Shown here: positions 40,912-50,287 of the stretch, in pieces
How the letters are laid out: the number at the start of each line of letters is the position of its first letter
Position numbering within the stretch: the first letter of the stretch is position 1
Origin: RHKX01 sp963823275
GTDB taxonomy: Bacteria; Actinomycetota; Thermoleophilia; Solirubrobacterales; 70-9
DNA: 64,000 bases
Direction: 5' to 3'
Assembly: GCA_963823275.1 (NCBI GenBank)
Contig: CAWGKW010000003.1
Coordinates: 1-64,000, forward strand
The notes under the pieces: generated by a model
The model's database searches: none
Told to the model about the DNA's origin: nothing
Seen by the model: the letters and a program-made list of their open reading frames with translations, nothing else
Made by a program: the position numbers and the translations under genes

Positions 40912-42946
40912 ATGCCTGAACCGATCAAGCGCGGCGCGCGCTACATGCCGGGACTCGATGGCCTCAGGGCCATCGCCGTTCTTGCGGTTCTCGCCTACCA
41001 CCTGGGCTTCGGCTGGGCGCCCGGCGGACTGCTCGGGGTCGGCGTCTTCTTCACCCTGAGCGGCTACCTGATCACCGACCTCCTGCTCGCGCAGGTCGCC
41101 AAGGGCGGGATCAAGCTCGGCGCCTTCTGGCTCGCCCGCGCCCGTCGGCTGCTGCCCGCGCTGTTTCTGATGCTGGTCGTGGTGATGGCCTGGGTCACGG
41201 TGATCGGTCCCCACCAGCCCCCGGACTTCAGGACCGCGGCCGCCACCGCCGCGTTCTACGTCAACAACTGGTGGCTGATCTTCCACGACGTCTCCTACTT
41301 CGCCCAGTTCGCGACGCCGGAGCCGCTGAACCACCTCTGGTCGCTCTCGGTCGAGGAGCAGTTCTACATCGTCTGGCCCTTTCTGCATGATCCTCGGGGT
41401 TCGCTTCATCCCGGAGGCCGGTTCGTCGACCGGGGTGCGGCTTCGGCTCGGGGCGACGATCCTCGGGCTGGGGCTCCTCTCCGGAATCCTGATGGCCGTC
41501 CTCTACCGGCCCGGTCTCGACCCCTCGCGCGTCTACTACGGCACCGACACGAGGGCGCTCGAGCTCCTCGTCGGAGCGGCGCTCGCGACGGTGTGGCCGA
41601 GCCGGCTGCTGCGGGCGAACATCGCCGCCGGGGCGCGGCGGGTCATCGACACCGGGGGGGTCCTCGGCCTGATCGTCATCGGCGTCATGTTCTGGAAGGC
41701 GGACGAGTACTCGCCGTTCCTGTACCGCGGCGGGTTCCTGCTCCTGTCGGTCGCGACCGTCCTGGCCGTCGCCGCAATGGCCCATCCCGCCACCCGGCTC
41801 GGGCCGATCGTCGGGTGCCGTCCGATGCGCTGGATCGGCGAGCGCTCCTATGGCATCTACCTGTGGCATTTCCCGATCATCATCCTGTCCACGCCGGAGG
41901 GCGCTCAGGGGGTCGACCTCGTGCGGGCGTCGCTGCAGATCGCCGCGACGATCGGGATCGCCGCGCTCTCGTGGAAGTTCGTCGAGGACCCGATCCGCCA
42001 CGGAGCCCTCGCGCGGCTCTGGGCCCAGCTGCGGGCCGGGCAGTGGCATCGTGAGTCGATCACCCGCGGGGGCTGGGCGGCTCTCGGCGGGAGTGCCGTC
42101 GTCGTCGTGGCGGCCGTTGCCGGCTTCGCGGGGGTCGGAGTCGGGCCGAGCCAGGCGAGCGCGCCCGGAAACGTCAGCGTCGCGGAGACCTTCGAATCGA
42201 CCGACGCCGGTCCCGTGCCCGACGGCACCATCTGCGACGCGGTGGTCCACATCGGGGACTCGACCTCGGAGGGGCTCGTGTCTCCGGAGTACCTGCCGAA
42301 TCCGAAACAGCTGATCGCCGCGCAGTACGCCCGGGTGGGCGCGACCACCCAGCACCTCGAGGTCTCGGGCGCGCGGTCCATCTACGAGACCTTCGAGGGA
42401 GCGCCCAACGCCAACGATGTCGCCCAGGCCTGGAGGGCCAAGGGGTTCGACGGCTGCTGGGTCCTGGCGCTCGGCACCAACGAGACCGCCAACGTCTCGG
42501 CGGGATCGGCGGTCGGCCTGCCGGAGCGCATCGACACGATGATGTCGACGATCGGCGACCAGCCGGTCCTCTGGGTCAACGTCAAGTCGAAGGTCGCGAG
42601 CGGTCCGTACGCGGCGCCGAACATGGAGCAATGGAACGACGCCCTCCTGGAGGCCTGCGACCGGTACCCCAACATGCGGATCTACGACTGGGCCTCCGAC
42701 GTCAGGGACGTCTGGTTCATCCCCGACGGGATCCACTTCACGACCCCCGGATACGCGGCCCGCAGCAGGATGATCGCCGACGCTCTGCTGCAGGCATTTC
42801 CCGGCTCGGCGGGAGAGGTGACCCCCACCGACAGCATCGACTGCGTGGTCAACCCCGAGGACACAACCGCCAAGGAGACGGCTGCCGAGCAGGCCCCCGA
42901 GGATCCGACGACCGAGGAGACGACGACCACGACCCCGTCGACTTAG
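40912..42946 (+). CDS. OafA/OatA-type acyltransferase with SGNH domain (frameshifted)
   Basis: About 678 residues. Residues 10-360 are an acyltransferase-3 membrane domain with YMPGLDGLRAIAVLAVLAYHL (catalytic His), SGYLITDLLL, WSLSVEEQFYIVWP and IGERSYGIYLWHFPII; residues 430-630 are an extracytoplasmic SGNH domain with HIGDSTSEGL, LALGTNETAN and DGIHFTTPGY. It should O-acetylate surface polysaccharide or peptidoglycan. The frame changes once near 41383, just after VWPFL. The C-terminus is a Thr/Glu-rich tail. GGGGGA precedes ATG 40912. Confidence 0.88.
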
Positions 42947-42994
42947 GGACGTCCGAGGGCCAGGCCTGCGGAGGAGCGGAGTCGTCGCCGGAGG

Positions 42995-43921
42995 TCACCT
43001 GCGGTACAGCGGGAAGAAGCCGTCGTCGGTGCGGTCACCGGCCAGCTCGGCGTAGGCCACGGGGTCGCAGACCAGCTCATGGGTGCGAAACGGCAGCTCG
43101 GCGTTGGCGAACCCGCGCTTGAATTCCTCGAGGCCGTCGCCGGGCTTGACCCCCCCGCCCAGGTTCAGCGGCAGCTCCAGCCCCTCGGCAAAGTCGGTCG
43201 CGGCCACGATCAGGTTCTTCGAGGGCGCCCGGCGGCGATGGTCGTCCGCGGTTCCCGACAGGTAGTAGTGGAGGAAACCGTCGCTGCGGACGGTGAGGGC
43301 CGCGGCCGCGCAGTCGCCGTCGGGGCCGGTCACGGTGATCAGCCAGGTCAGCGGCGATGCCAGCAGCGCACGGAAGTAGGCGGCGTCGAAGAAGTAGTCA
43401 TCGGCGGCCTCGACGACCCGCATCGTCTCGGTGTAGACGGAGAGAAAGCCGTCGAGGTCGGCGGGGGTCGCATCGGGTCCTGCGACGGTCGAGACCTCGT
43501 AACCGGCGGACTCGTTCTTGCGGATCTGCTGGCGGTCGCTCATCCGCGACTTGCGCGGCCGCGTGGGATCGGAGACGAGGACGATCGAACGATCGGTGGC
43601 ACCGGTGAAGGCGAGGGGCTCGCCGAGGCGATCGCGAATGAACGCGCTGACCAGGCCGCTTCCGCCGAGATCGACCGCCGCAGGATCGACGGGCCCGCCC
43701 TCGACCCTGGCCCCCGGGTAGGAATAGGGCGAGATCGCGTCGACCCGGTCGCTGTCGGGGATCGGCCTGACGACGAGCGGGACGGAGGCCCGACTCCTGC
43801 CGTCGTCGGCGACGAGGGTGTGGGTGACGCCCTCGGCGCCGAGGAACTCCCGGCTGCGGAAGAAGGCGTCGGCTTCGACGGCCGCCGCACCCTCGTCGGG
43901 GATCAGCTCGGCCGAGGGGAT
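42995..43921 (-). CDS. FemAB/GNAT-like transferase
   Basis: About 308 residues, start uncertain: the conserved sequence begins at LEIPSAELIPDEG right after the stop of the upstream GNAT gene, but no ATG, GTG or TTG is found there, so a start may have been lost to an error or a CTG is used. The C-terminal half (LTVRSDGFLHYYLSGTADDHR, SKNLIVAATDFAEG, LNLGGGVKPGDGLEEFKRGF) is that of FemAB/peptidoglycan-bridge-type GNAT proteins. Possibly adds an amino acid or acyl group in envelope assembly. Confidence 0.7.
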   Translation of the reverse strand: MPSAELIPDEGAAAVEADAFFRSREFLGAEGVTHTLVADDGRSRASVPLVVRPIPDSDRVDAISPYSYPGARVEGGPVDPAAVDLGGSGLVSAFIRDRLGEPLAFTGATDRSIVLVSDPTRPRKSRMSDRQQIRKNESAGYEVSTVAGPDATPADLDGFLSVYTETMRVVEAADDYFFDAAYFRALLASPLTWLITVTGPDGDCAAAALTVRSDGFLHYYLSGTADDHRRRAPSKNLIVAATDFAEGLELPLNLGGGVKPGDGLEEFKRGFANAELPFRTHELVCDPVAYAELAGDRTDDGFFPLYRR

Positions 43922-43923
43922 CT

Positions 43924-44514
43924 CTAGCCCTCTGCCTCGGCCCCGTCGGCCTCGGCGGACCAGCGCGCGCGCCAGTCGGACGCCGAGATGCCCCAGATCT
44001 CGCAGTCGATCAGGGTTCCGTCGGGGCGGCGGATGTGCCCGGGCATGGTGCCCTCGCGCTGCCATCCCTGCCAGGCGACGGCCTTCTTGGCGGGCCCGTT
44101 GAAGGCCGGGATTCGGCCGTAGACGCGGTGGGCGCCGAACTCCTCGAACGCCTTCGCGACCGTCAGCCGCTCCGCCTCGCGGCCGACGCCCCTGGCACCC
44201 GGGTTGTCACCGATCAGGGCGCCGAGCTCGGGCGCCGTCTGCCGGAACAGCCCGTAGAGCGCGGTGAAGCCGACGGGCTCGCTGATCCCCTCGACCTCGA
44301 TCGCCCACTTTCGATCCTCGGCGTCGGCGTTCTCGTCCGCCGCGGCGGCGGCGTTCGTCCAGCCCTTGGCGTTCTCAGGCTCGAAGGAGGGCCGGACCTC
44401 CATCAGCGAGGAGATCGCCTCGCGGTTGTTGAACCAGCGGTGGACCGCCTCCCAGTCATCGGGGCGGAACGGCCTGATCCTGACCGCGACCTCGGAGCCA
44501 CGCTCGTTCGTCAT
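43924..44514 (-). CDS. GNAT-family N-acetyltransferase (RimJ/RimL-like)
   Basis: 196 residues. VRIRPFRPDDWEAVHRW starts the fold; AIEVEGISEPVGFTALYG, LGALIGDNPGARGVGREA (acetyl-CoA-binding loop, modified) and GAHRVYGRIPAFNGPAKKA with GWQREG are typical of RimJ/RimL-type acetyltransferases, often found in sugar biosynthesis loci where they acetylate amino sugars. It lies directly upstream of the FemAB-like gene. The substrate is not known. Confidence 0.8.
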   Translation of the reverse strand: MTNERGSEVAVRIRPFRPDDWEAVHRWFNNREAISSLMEVRPSFEPENAKGWTNAAAAADENADAEDRKWAIEVEGISEPVGFTALYGLFRQTAPELGALIGDNPGARGVGREAERLTVAKAFEEFGAHRVYGRIPAFNGPAKKAVAWQGWQREGTMPGHIRRPDGTLIDCEIWGISASDWRARWSAEADGAEAEG

Positions 44515-44542
44515 CGGCGGGGACGATACCCGGGGGACCCGG

Positions 44543-45214
44543 TCATCCCGGATCGAGACCCCGGCCGCCGATCACCTCGGTCACGGTCCGGCCGAGGATC
44601 TTCAGGTCGAGCACCGGCGTGCGATTCTCGACGTACCAGTTGTCGAGCTCGATCCGCTCGCCCCAGGTGATCCCGACCCGCCCGTTGACCTGGGCCCACC
44701 CGGTGATCCCGGGACGGACGGCGTGGCGGCGATGCTGGTGGGGATGCAGGTAGCCGAGGTGGGCCGGGATGGTCGGGCGGGGGCCGACGAGGGCCATCTC
44801 GCCGCGCAGGACGTTGACCAGGTTCGGGACCTCGTCGAGAGACGTGCGCCGCAGGACCCGTCCGACCCGGGTGACGCGAGGATCGGCGTCCCCGACGGCT
44901 GTCCCGGCGCCGATCGGGTCGCTGCCGGCGGCCATCGTGCGCAGCTTCAGCATCTCGAACTCCCGCTCGCCGCGGCCGACCCTGCGCTGCCGATAGACCG
45001 CTCCCCCGCGGCTGTCGAGACGGACGGCGATCATTGCCGCAACGAGGAGCGGGGAGAGGACGAGCAGCGCCACTCCCGCGGCGAAGGCGTCCACGACTCG
45101 CGGCAGGCCGCGTGGGCCGGCCGCTAAGGGGTCGTGCGACTGACGGGCCCTGAGCTCCTCGTCTCCGGGCGGGGGGGCGAACGCCGCGATCGCCTCGGGA
45201 TCGGGATTGCTCAA
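44543..45214 (-). CDS. Bacterial sugar transferase (priming glycosyltransferase)
   Basis: 223 residues, short form without the N-terminal four-helix part. One membrane helix (AFAAGVALLVLSPLLVAAMIAV) leads to VYRQRRVGRGEREFEMLKLRTM, RTSLDEVPNLVNVLRGEMALVGPRP and GITGWAQVNGR, all signatures of WbaP/PglC-type phosphoglycosyl transferases that load the first sugar phosphate on undecaprenyl phosphate. TTG 45214 overlaps the upstream GT2 stop (TTGA). Confidence 0.92.
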   Translation of the reverse strand: MSNPDPEAIAAFAPPPGDEELRARQSHDPLAAGPRGLPRVVDAFAAGVALLVLSPLLVAAMIAVRLDSRGGAVYRQRRVGRGEREFEMLKLRTMAAGSDPIGAGTAVGDADPRVTRVGRVLRRTSLDEVPNLVNVLRGEMALVGPRPTIPAHLGYLHPHQHRRHAVRPGITGWAQVNGRVGITWGERIELDNWYVENRTPVLDLKILGRTVTEVIGGRGLDPG

Positions 45215-46362
45215 CGGGTGCCCTCGGACTTCTCCCAGGCCGCGGGCGGGCCGTTTCGCCAGCGGTCCCAGAACCCGAGCGCGATCGATGCGGTGACGAG
45301 CACGTAGTAGCGGGCGATCCGGGTCACGCGGCCCAGCGGACCCGCGGCGCGATCCCCGATCGCCGCGGCGGCGAGCAGGCCGACCTGCTTGGCCAACGCA
45401 AGCCGGTAGATGCGCCCCCGGCGGAGCAACAGCAGGTTGGAGGCGAACAGGGCGACGTGGAGCAGAGGGCTCGCGTAGCGAAGCAGGCGGTGGGAGAGGA
45501 TCTGGTAGCCGAAGAGCAGCCCGTAGCCGCGCGGATCCCACATCCGGTCGGCGATCACGATGTCGGAGAGGCCGACCATCATCCGCCGCTTGCGGGCGAA
45601 CTCGCCCTCGATCGTCGGCACCATCTTCTCGTGGGCGCAGGCCTCGGGGACGTCCACCGATCGCCAGCCGTCCTTGCGCAGCTCGAAGGGGAAGGAGAGG
45701 TCATGGCTACGGGAGGGCTCGAGGAAGCGGTAGGCCGAGCGGCGGGTCGCGTAGATGCCGCCGTTGCCGGCGGTGATGCCCCCCAGCCGGGACTCCATCT
45801 CGCGGACTCGCATCTCGTAGCGCCAGTAGGCGCCCTCTTCGTTGTCCCCATCGGGGTCGGCGAAGTGCACGCGGCCGGCGGCGAATCCGACCTCGGGATC
45901 GGCGAAGGCGGCGGCGAGTGCCGCGAGCGCGCCCGGCTCCCAGGTCGAGTTTGCATCGCTGAAGGCGACGATCTCACCCCCCGCGCTTTCGACGGCGGCG
46001 TTCTGGGCGGCCATCTTGCCCCCGCGGGGAAGGTCGAGGACCATGTCGGCACCGGCCTCGCGAGCGAGCTCGACGGTCCGATCGGAGGAGCCGTCGGAGG
46101 CCACGATCAGCTCGAGGCGATCGCGTGGATAGTCGAGGGCGAGGGCGTCGGCCACCTTGTCGGCGATCACGTCCTCCTCGTCGAAGGCGGCGATGATCAG
46201 CGAGACCTTCGGGTCCTCCGCGTCGGCAGCGGTCTCGCTGGGCGCCATGGCGTTCGACCCTCCGCGCAGACGCTCGATCGCCGCGAGCGTCAGCGGGTAG
46301 GTGACGTGAGTGTGAACGAGCCCGGCCACCGAGCCCCAGAAGATCTTCTTGGCGATTGCCAT
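45211..46362 (-). CDS. GT2-family glycosyltransferase (membrane-associated)
   Basis: 383 residues. GT-A core: VSLIIAAFDEEDVI, VASDGSSDRTVEL, VAFSDANSTWEPGAL (DxN metal site) and TAGNGGIYATRR, then two or three hydrophobic segments near the C-terminus. It probably adds a sugar to the lipid-linked repeat unit. ATG 46362 starts just before a hydrophobic segment; no strong ribosome-binding site is seen. It sits between a GT4 gene and the sugar transferase with tight spacing. Confidence 0.9.
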   Translation of the reverse strand: MAIAKKIFWGSVAGLVHTHVTYPLTLAAIERLRGGSNAMAPSETAADAEDPKVSLIIAAFDEEDVIADKVADALALDYPRDRLELIVASDGSSDRTVELAREAGADMVLDLPRGGKMAAQNAAVESAGGEIVAFSDANSTWEPGALAALAAAFADPEVGFAAGRVHFADPDGDNEEGAYWRYEMRVREMESRLGGITAGNGGIYATRRSAYRFLEPSRSHDLSFPFELRKDGWRSVDVPEACAHEKMVPTIEGEFARKRRMMVGLSDIVIADRMWDPRGYGLLFGYQILSHRLLRYASPLLHVALFASNLLLLRRGRIYRLALAKQVGLLAAAAIGDRAAGPLGRVTRIARYYVLVTASIALGFWDRWRNGPPAAWEKSEGTR

Positions 46363-46372
46363 GCCGGAGGGA

Positions 46373-47527
46373 TTATCGGCTGCCGAGGCCGGGGCCCGCG
46401 CCCAGGCGCTCGTAGAGCGCAAGGGTGCTCGCGGCGATCGAGTCCCAGCCGTAGCCCTCGGCGACCGCCGCCCGGGCGGACGCGGCGAGAGCTTCTCGCT
46501 CGGCGGGATCGGCGACCAACTCGTTGAGTACCGACGCGAGCGCGGCGGCATCTCCGGGTGGAACCAGCCGGGCTGCTCCGTGGCGGCGGCCGAACTCGGC
46601 GAACCCGCCGACGTCGCCGAGGACCATGGGCTTGCCGAAGGCGAGACCGGTGTAGAGCACGCCCGACTGCTCGATCTCGCGGTAGGGCAGAGCGAGGATA
46701 TCGGCCCGCCGGAGCAGAGCGGGGATCTCGGGATCGGCGATGAAGCGCGGCAGGATCCGGACCCGGCCCGGCGCGCGGCCGGCCAGATCCTCGAGCGGCC
46801 CGAGCGGCATCCGGGGCATTCCCGCGATCCAGAGCTCCGCTCCCTCGACGGAGGCGAAAGCCTCCAGCAGGGTGTCGATTCCCTTGTAGGGCCGGAGCAG
46901 GCCGAAGAAGAGGATCACCGGCCCCTCCGCCCCGGCGAGCTCGATCGGCAGGGGGGCCTCCTCGGGCAGGTGCCTCAGGTATTCGAACGGTCCATGCGGG
47001 ATCACCTCGACCTTCCCCGGATCGAGGCCGACCTCGTCGCGAAGGCGAGCTGCCGCGGTCTCGGTGTGGGCGACGACGGCATCGAAGCCGGCGAGGTAAC
47101 GACGCTGAGCGGCGAGCTTGCGCGACTCGCCGGGGCTCGGTAGCGGGTAGTGGAGCGTGATCACCCGAGGGTGGCCGGGCCGACGGCCGAGCAGGTGTCG
47201 GTCGAGGGGCGGGAAGGTGGTCCACTGCCAGTGCTCGACATCGGCGACGGCCAGGCGGCGGTGAGCGGCGAGCATGCCGGGAACGTGCTCGACGGCCTTC
47301 AGTGGGAGTCGCATCCGACTCCCGACCCCGGCCCCGAGCCCGGTGCTGCGGCCGTAGAAGCACTCCTCTACCCGGTATCCCTCGGCGGCGGGGACGGGGC
47401 CGTAGAGGAAGCGGCTGGTGAGCAATTCGACGTCGGCGCCGGCCCGCGCGAGCGCCGCCGCGAGCGAGCGGTCGTATGGCGGGGTGAACGCCGAGGGATC
47501 GACGAGGGAGACCCGAAGCGCCGTCAT
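46373..47527 (-). CDS. GT4-family glycosyltransferase
   Basis: 384 residues with the GT-B fold: an N-terminal domain with VVAHTETAAARLRDEVG and VIPHGPFEYL, then VILFFGLLRPYKGIDTLLEAF, and the nucleotide-sugar-binding Glu region ALPYREIEQSGVLYTGLAFGKPMVLGDVGG. A retaining transferase for surface glycan assembly; sugar unknown. It is divergent from the GT2 gene at 47545, with only 17 bp between the starts. Confidence 0.92.
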   Translation of the reverse strand: MTALRVSLVDPSAFTPPYDRSLAAALARAGADVELLTSRFLYGPVPAAEGYRVEECFYGRSTGLGAGVGSRMRLPLKAVEHVPGMLAAHRRLAVADVEHWQWTTFPPLDRHLLGRRPGHPRVITLHYPLPSPGESRKLAAQRRYLAGFDAVVAHTETAAARLRDEVGLDPGKVEVIPHGPFEYLRHLPEEAPLPIELAGAEGPVILFFGLLRPYKGIDTLLEAFASVEGAELWIAGMPRMPLGPLEDLAGRAPGRVRILPRFIADPEIPALLRRADILALPYREIEQSGVLYTGLAFGKPMVLGDVGGFAEFGRRHGAARLVPPGDAAALASVLNELVADPAEREALAASARAAVAEGYGWDSIAASTLALYERLGAGPGLGSR

Positions 47528-47544
47528 GGGCGACGATTGTCCCG

Positions 47545-48480
47545 ATGGAGCTCTCCTACTGCGTCGTCAACACCAACGGGCGCGAGCACCTTGGCAACTG
47601 CCTGCGCGCGATCGCGGCCACCCATCCGGCCGGCGTCGAGCACGAGATCCTCGTCCTCGACAACCACTCCGACGACGGTTCGGTCGACCTGGTGGCGCAA
47701 ATCGCGCAGCGCGAGCGGGATGTCGGCGACCACCTGAGACTGATCGTCACCGAGCGTCGCCAGGGCAAGGCGGCCAACGACACGCTGCTGATGCAGACGG
47801 CCAAAGGCGAGTACTGCCTGCTGCTCAACGAGGACTCCGAGCTGCTCCCGGGCGCGGCCGAGGCGCTGCTCGAGGCGCTCCGTTCCGACCCCGAGGCCGG
47901 CGCGGCGGGGGCGCAGCTGATCGATCCGGCGGGGGTTCCCCAGCCGTGCGCCTGGCGTCTGCCCGGCGTCGGCACCGCCCTCGCCCAGGCGCTCCTTCTG
48001 CACCGCCGGCTGGTCACTCAGAGTGGCGGTGAGCAGATCAGACGGGTCGGCTGGGCCCAGTCGGCGGCGCTGCTCGTCCGGCGGAGCGCCGCCCAGGCGG
48101 TCGACTGGCTCGACGAGGACTTCTTCGTCTACTCCGACGAGACCGACTTCTGCAAGCGCCTCGGCGACAGCGGCATGCACACCCTCTACGTGCCCGGCGC
48201 CCGCGCGATCCACCACGAGCAGCTGAGCAGCGACCGGGCGGCCGGAAGCCGCCGGATCGTCGAGTTCCACCGCAACCGCGACCTCTACATGCGCAAGCAC
48301 CACGGTTCGGTCGCCGCGTTCACGGTCCGCGCCCTGACCGCCTTCTCCTACCTCCCCCGCGCCCTCGCGGCCGTGGTCCTCCCCGACCACGAGCCGCGCT
48401 GGTACCTCCTCCACGCGAAGAAGGCCTGGAGCCCCACCGGCGAGGGAATCCGGGAGCTCGCCGAGGACCATCCGAACTGA
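47545..48480 (+). CDS. GT2-family glycosyltransferase (rhamnosyltransferase-like)
   Basis: 311 residues. SYCVVNTNGREHLGNCL, LVLDNHSDDGSVDLV, LLLNEDSELLPGAAEAL (acidic metal motif) and FFVYSDETDFCKRL match the WcaA/WbbL-like group that includes rhamnosyltransferases. No membrane segment, so likely cytoplasmic. It is the only plus-strand gene in the core of the glycan cluster. A strong hairpin follows 40 bases after its stop. Confidence 0.9.
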   Translation: MELSYCVVNTNGREHLGNCLRAIAATHPAGVEHEILVLDNHSDDGSVDLVAQIAQRERDVGDHLRLIVTERRQGKAANDTLLMQTAKGEYCLLLNEDSELLPGAAEALLEALRSDPEAGAAGAQLIDPAGVPQPCAWRLPGVGTALAQALLLHRRLVTQSGGEQIRRVGWAQSAALLVRRSAAQAVDWLDEDFFVYSDETDFCKRLGDSGMHTLYVPGARAIHHEQLSSDRAAGSRRIVEFHRNRDLYMRKHHGSVAAFTVRALTAFSYLPRALAAVVLPDHEPRWYLLHAKKAWSPTGEGIRELAEDHPN

Positions 48481-48522
48481 GAGGCGGACCTGGGCGGCTG
48501 CCCTCCACCGAGAGCCCGTTCG

Positions 48523-48567
48523 CGAGATGGCAATAACCGGCTCCCACAGCCGGTTTCTGCCATCTCG
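48523..48567. terminator. Bidirectional two-part hairpin
   Basis: Outer stem CGAGATGGCA (48523-48532) with TGCCATCTCG (48558-48567), a small ATA/TTC internal loop, and inner stem ACCGGCT with AGCCGGT around CCCAC. It lies between convergent genes and can terminate both. Confidence 0.7.
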
Positions 48568-48713
48568 TTGAACGGTCGGCCGGTCGCAGATCCACCCGCA
48601 GCGGGCGATGGCGGGCAGAGGCCCAGGTCGGGGAGGGACGGCGGGACCGCTCCTTTCAGGCTCCCCCGCTGCAATAGGTCCCGGCGGCTCGCCCCGACCC
48701 GGGCCCGGCAGCC

Positions 48714-50270
48714 TCAGAAGCCCCCACGGTCGCGGTCGCGGATCTCCTGTTCGTAGAGCTCCTCGGCGCGAGCCTGCTCGTCGCTCTCGGTCGCCCGCTC
48801 GGCGCGCATGGCGGCGAGGCGTTCGCGCAGGTTGCCCTCGCTGATCAGGGCGCGGACCTGGGCCCGCTCGCCGGCGTTGATGGCGCCGCCGAACCAGAGC
48901 AGCACCGGATAGAGGGCGAACAGCAGCGCTCGGGTCAGGAATCCGACGGCGCCCTCGGTGGGCAGCAGCAGATCGCCACCCGCGACGAGGACGGTGGCCG
49001 TCCCGACCACGACCGCGAGCCTGCCCCACTGCCACGGGATCGGGAAGATCCTGCGGCTGACGCCGTAGATCAGGACGATCACGATCAGGTAGGAGACGAT
49101 CAGCGCAACGCCGGCCCCGACGATCCCCCAGGCGGGGACGAGGATCAGGTTGAGGATCACGTTGGCGATCGTCGCCACGATCGTGACCGGGAAGTTGTAC
49201 TGGGTCTTGCCGGTACGGCCGAGGATCACCACCAGCGCCAGGTAGACGCCGTAGAGGGCGGCCCCGAGGGCCAAGGGGCCGACCGCCTCGTAGCTGTCGA
49301 AGAAGTCGGGGGCGGCGAGCAGGCGCACGATCCAGCGGGCCTCGAGCCACATCCCGACGACGATGAACCCGCAGAGCGCCGTGAACGCGGTGACGACGAC
49401 CGCGTAGGTGCGGCGCGCCTCCTCGTCGTCGCGGATCGAATAGGCCAGCGGCGGCCAGGCGAGCTGGAAGCCGCGGACGACGACCTGGATCGCCTGGCTG
49501 AACTTGAACGCCAGCCCGTAGAGCCCGAGCTGGGTGGCCCCGAGCGAGTGGGAGATGATGATCCGGTCGATGAAGGCGAGCGAGTAGATCGACATCTCCG
49601 CCGGCATCGTCGGCAGGCCGAAGCGGAACATCCGGCCCAGCAGCTCCCGATCGGGGCGCAGCGAGAGCCGGCTTCGCTCGGCGTAGATCCGCTGGAGCAG
49701 GAACGGCAGCCCGGCCAGATAGCTGCCGAGCAGCAGCCCCTGGGCGCCCTCGTCGAGCCCGACGACCAGGAGGATCGTCAGCGGGATCGCCAGCAGGACG
49801 TTGCCGATCGTGAACGCGAAATAGGTCTTCGCCCGCTCATCGACGCGGAACAGCGTGACCATGTACTCGTAGAGAGTCAGAACCCAGAGGCCGCCGATCG
49901 CGATCCGGACCAGGCTCGCAGGCAACGGGTCGCCGCTGAGCACCTCGCCGATCTGCTCGGCAAAGGGCAGGGCGATCAGAGATCCGACCGTCGCCGTCCA
50001 GAACAGGGCGGCGAAGCCCGTCGCGATCACCTTCTCGGCACGCTCACCGGGCAGGTAGTAGAAGCGCAGGAGCGCCTCGATCAGGCCGAGGCGGATGATG
50101 ATGCTGGCGGCGACCACGGTCGAGAAGAGCAGCTCCGCCTGTCCGTAATCAGCCGGGGTCAGGTAGCTCGTGTAGAGCGGCAGCAGCAGGACCGCGAGCA
50201 CCTTCGAGGCGACGCTCGCTGCCGTGTAGGCCACGCCTGTGGTGGCGAGGCGGCGAAGGTAGTCGAACAT
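48714..50270 (-). CDS. Polysaccharide flippase (Wzx/MATE-like)
   Basis: 518 residues with about 14 membrane helices. The start (RRLATTGVAYTAASVASKVLAVLLLPLYTSYLTPADYG, in outline) and the central PTMPAEMSIYSLAFIDRIII segment are typical of the MVF/PST flippases that move undecaprenyl-linked glycan units across the membrane. The C-terminus carries a charged cytoplasmic extension (residues 475-518). It lies next to the ligase/polymerase gene, forming the usual Wzx-Wzy neighbourhood. Confidence 0.92.
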   Translation of the reverse strand: MFDYLRRLATTGVAYTAASVASKVLAVLLLPLYTSYLTPADYGQAELLFSTVVAASIIIRLGLIEALLRFYYLPGERAEKVIATGFAALFWTATVGSLIALPFAEQIGEVLSGDPLPASLVRIAIGGLWVLTLYEYMVTLFRVDERAKTYFAFTIGNVLLAIPLTILLVVGLDEGAQGLLLGSYLAGLPFLLQRIYAERSRLSLRPDRELLGRMFRFGLPTMPAEMSIYSLAFIDRIIISHSLGATQLGLYGLAFKFSQAIQVVVRGFQLAWPPLAYSIRDDEEARRTYAVVVTAFTALCGFIVVGMWLEARWIVRLLAAPDFFDSYEAVGPLALGAALYGVYLALVVILGRTGKTQYNFPVTIVATIANVILNLILVPAWGIVGAGVALIVSYLIVIVLIYGVSRRIFPIPWQWGRLAVVVGTATVLVAGGDLLLPTEGAVGFLTRALLFALYPVLLWFGGAINAGERAQVRALISEGNLRERLAAMRAERATESDEQARAEELYEQEIRDRDRGGF

Positions 50271-50287
50271 CCTCCCCTCCCCTCCGA

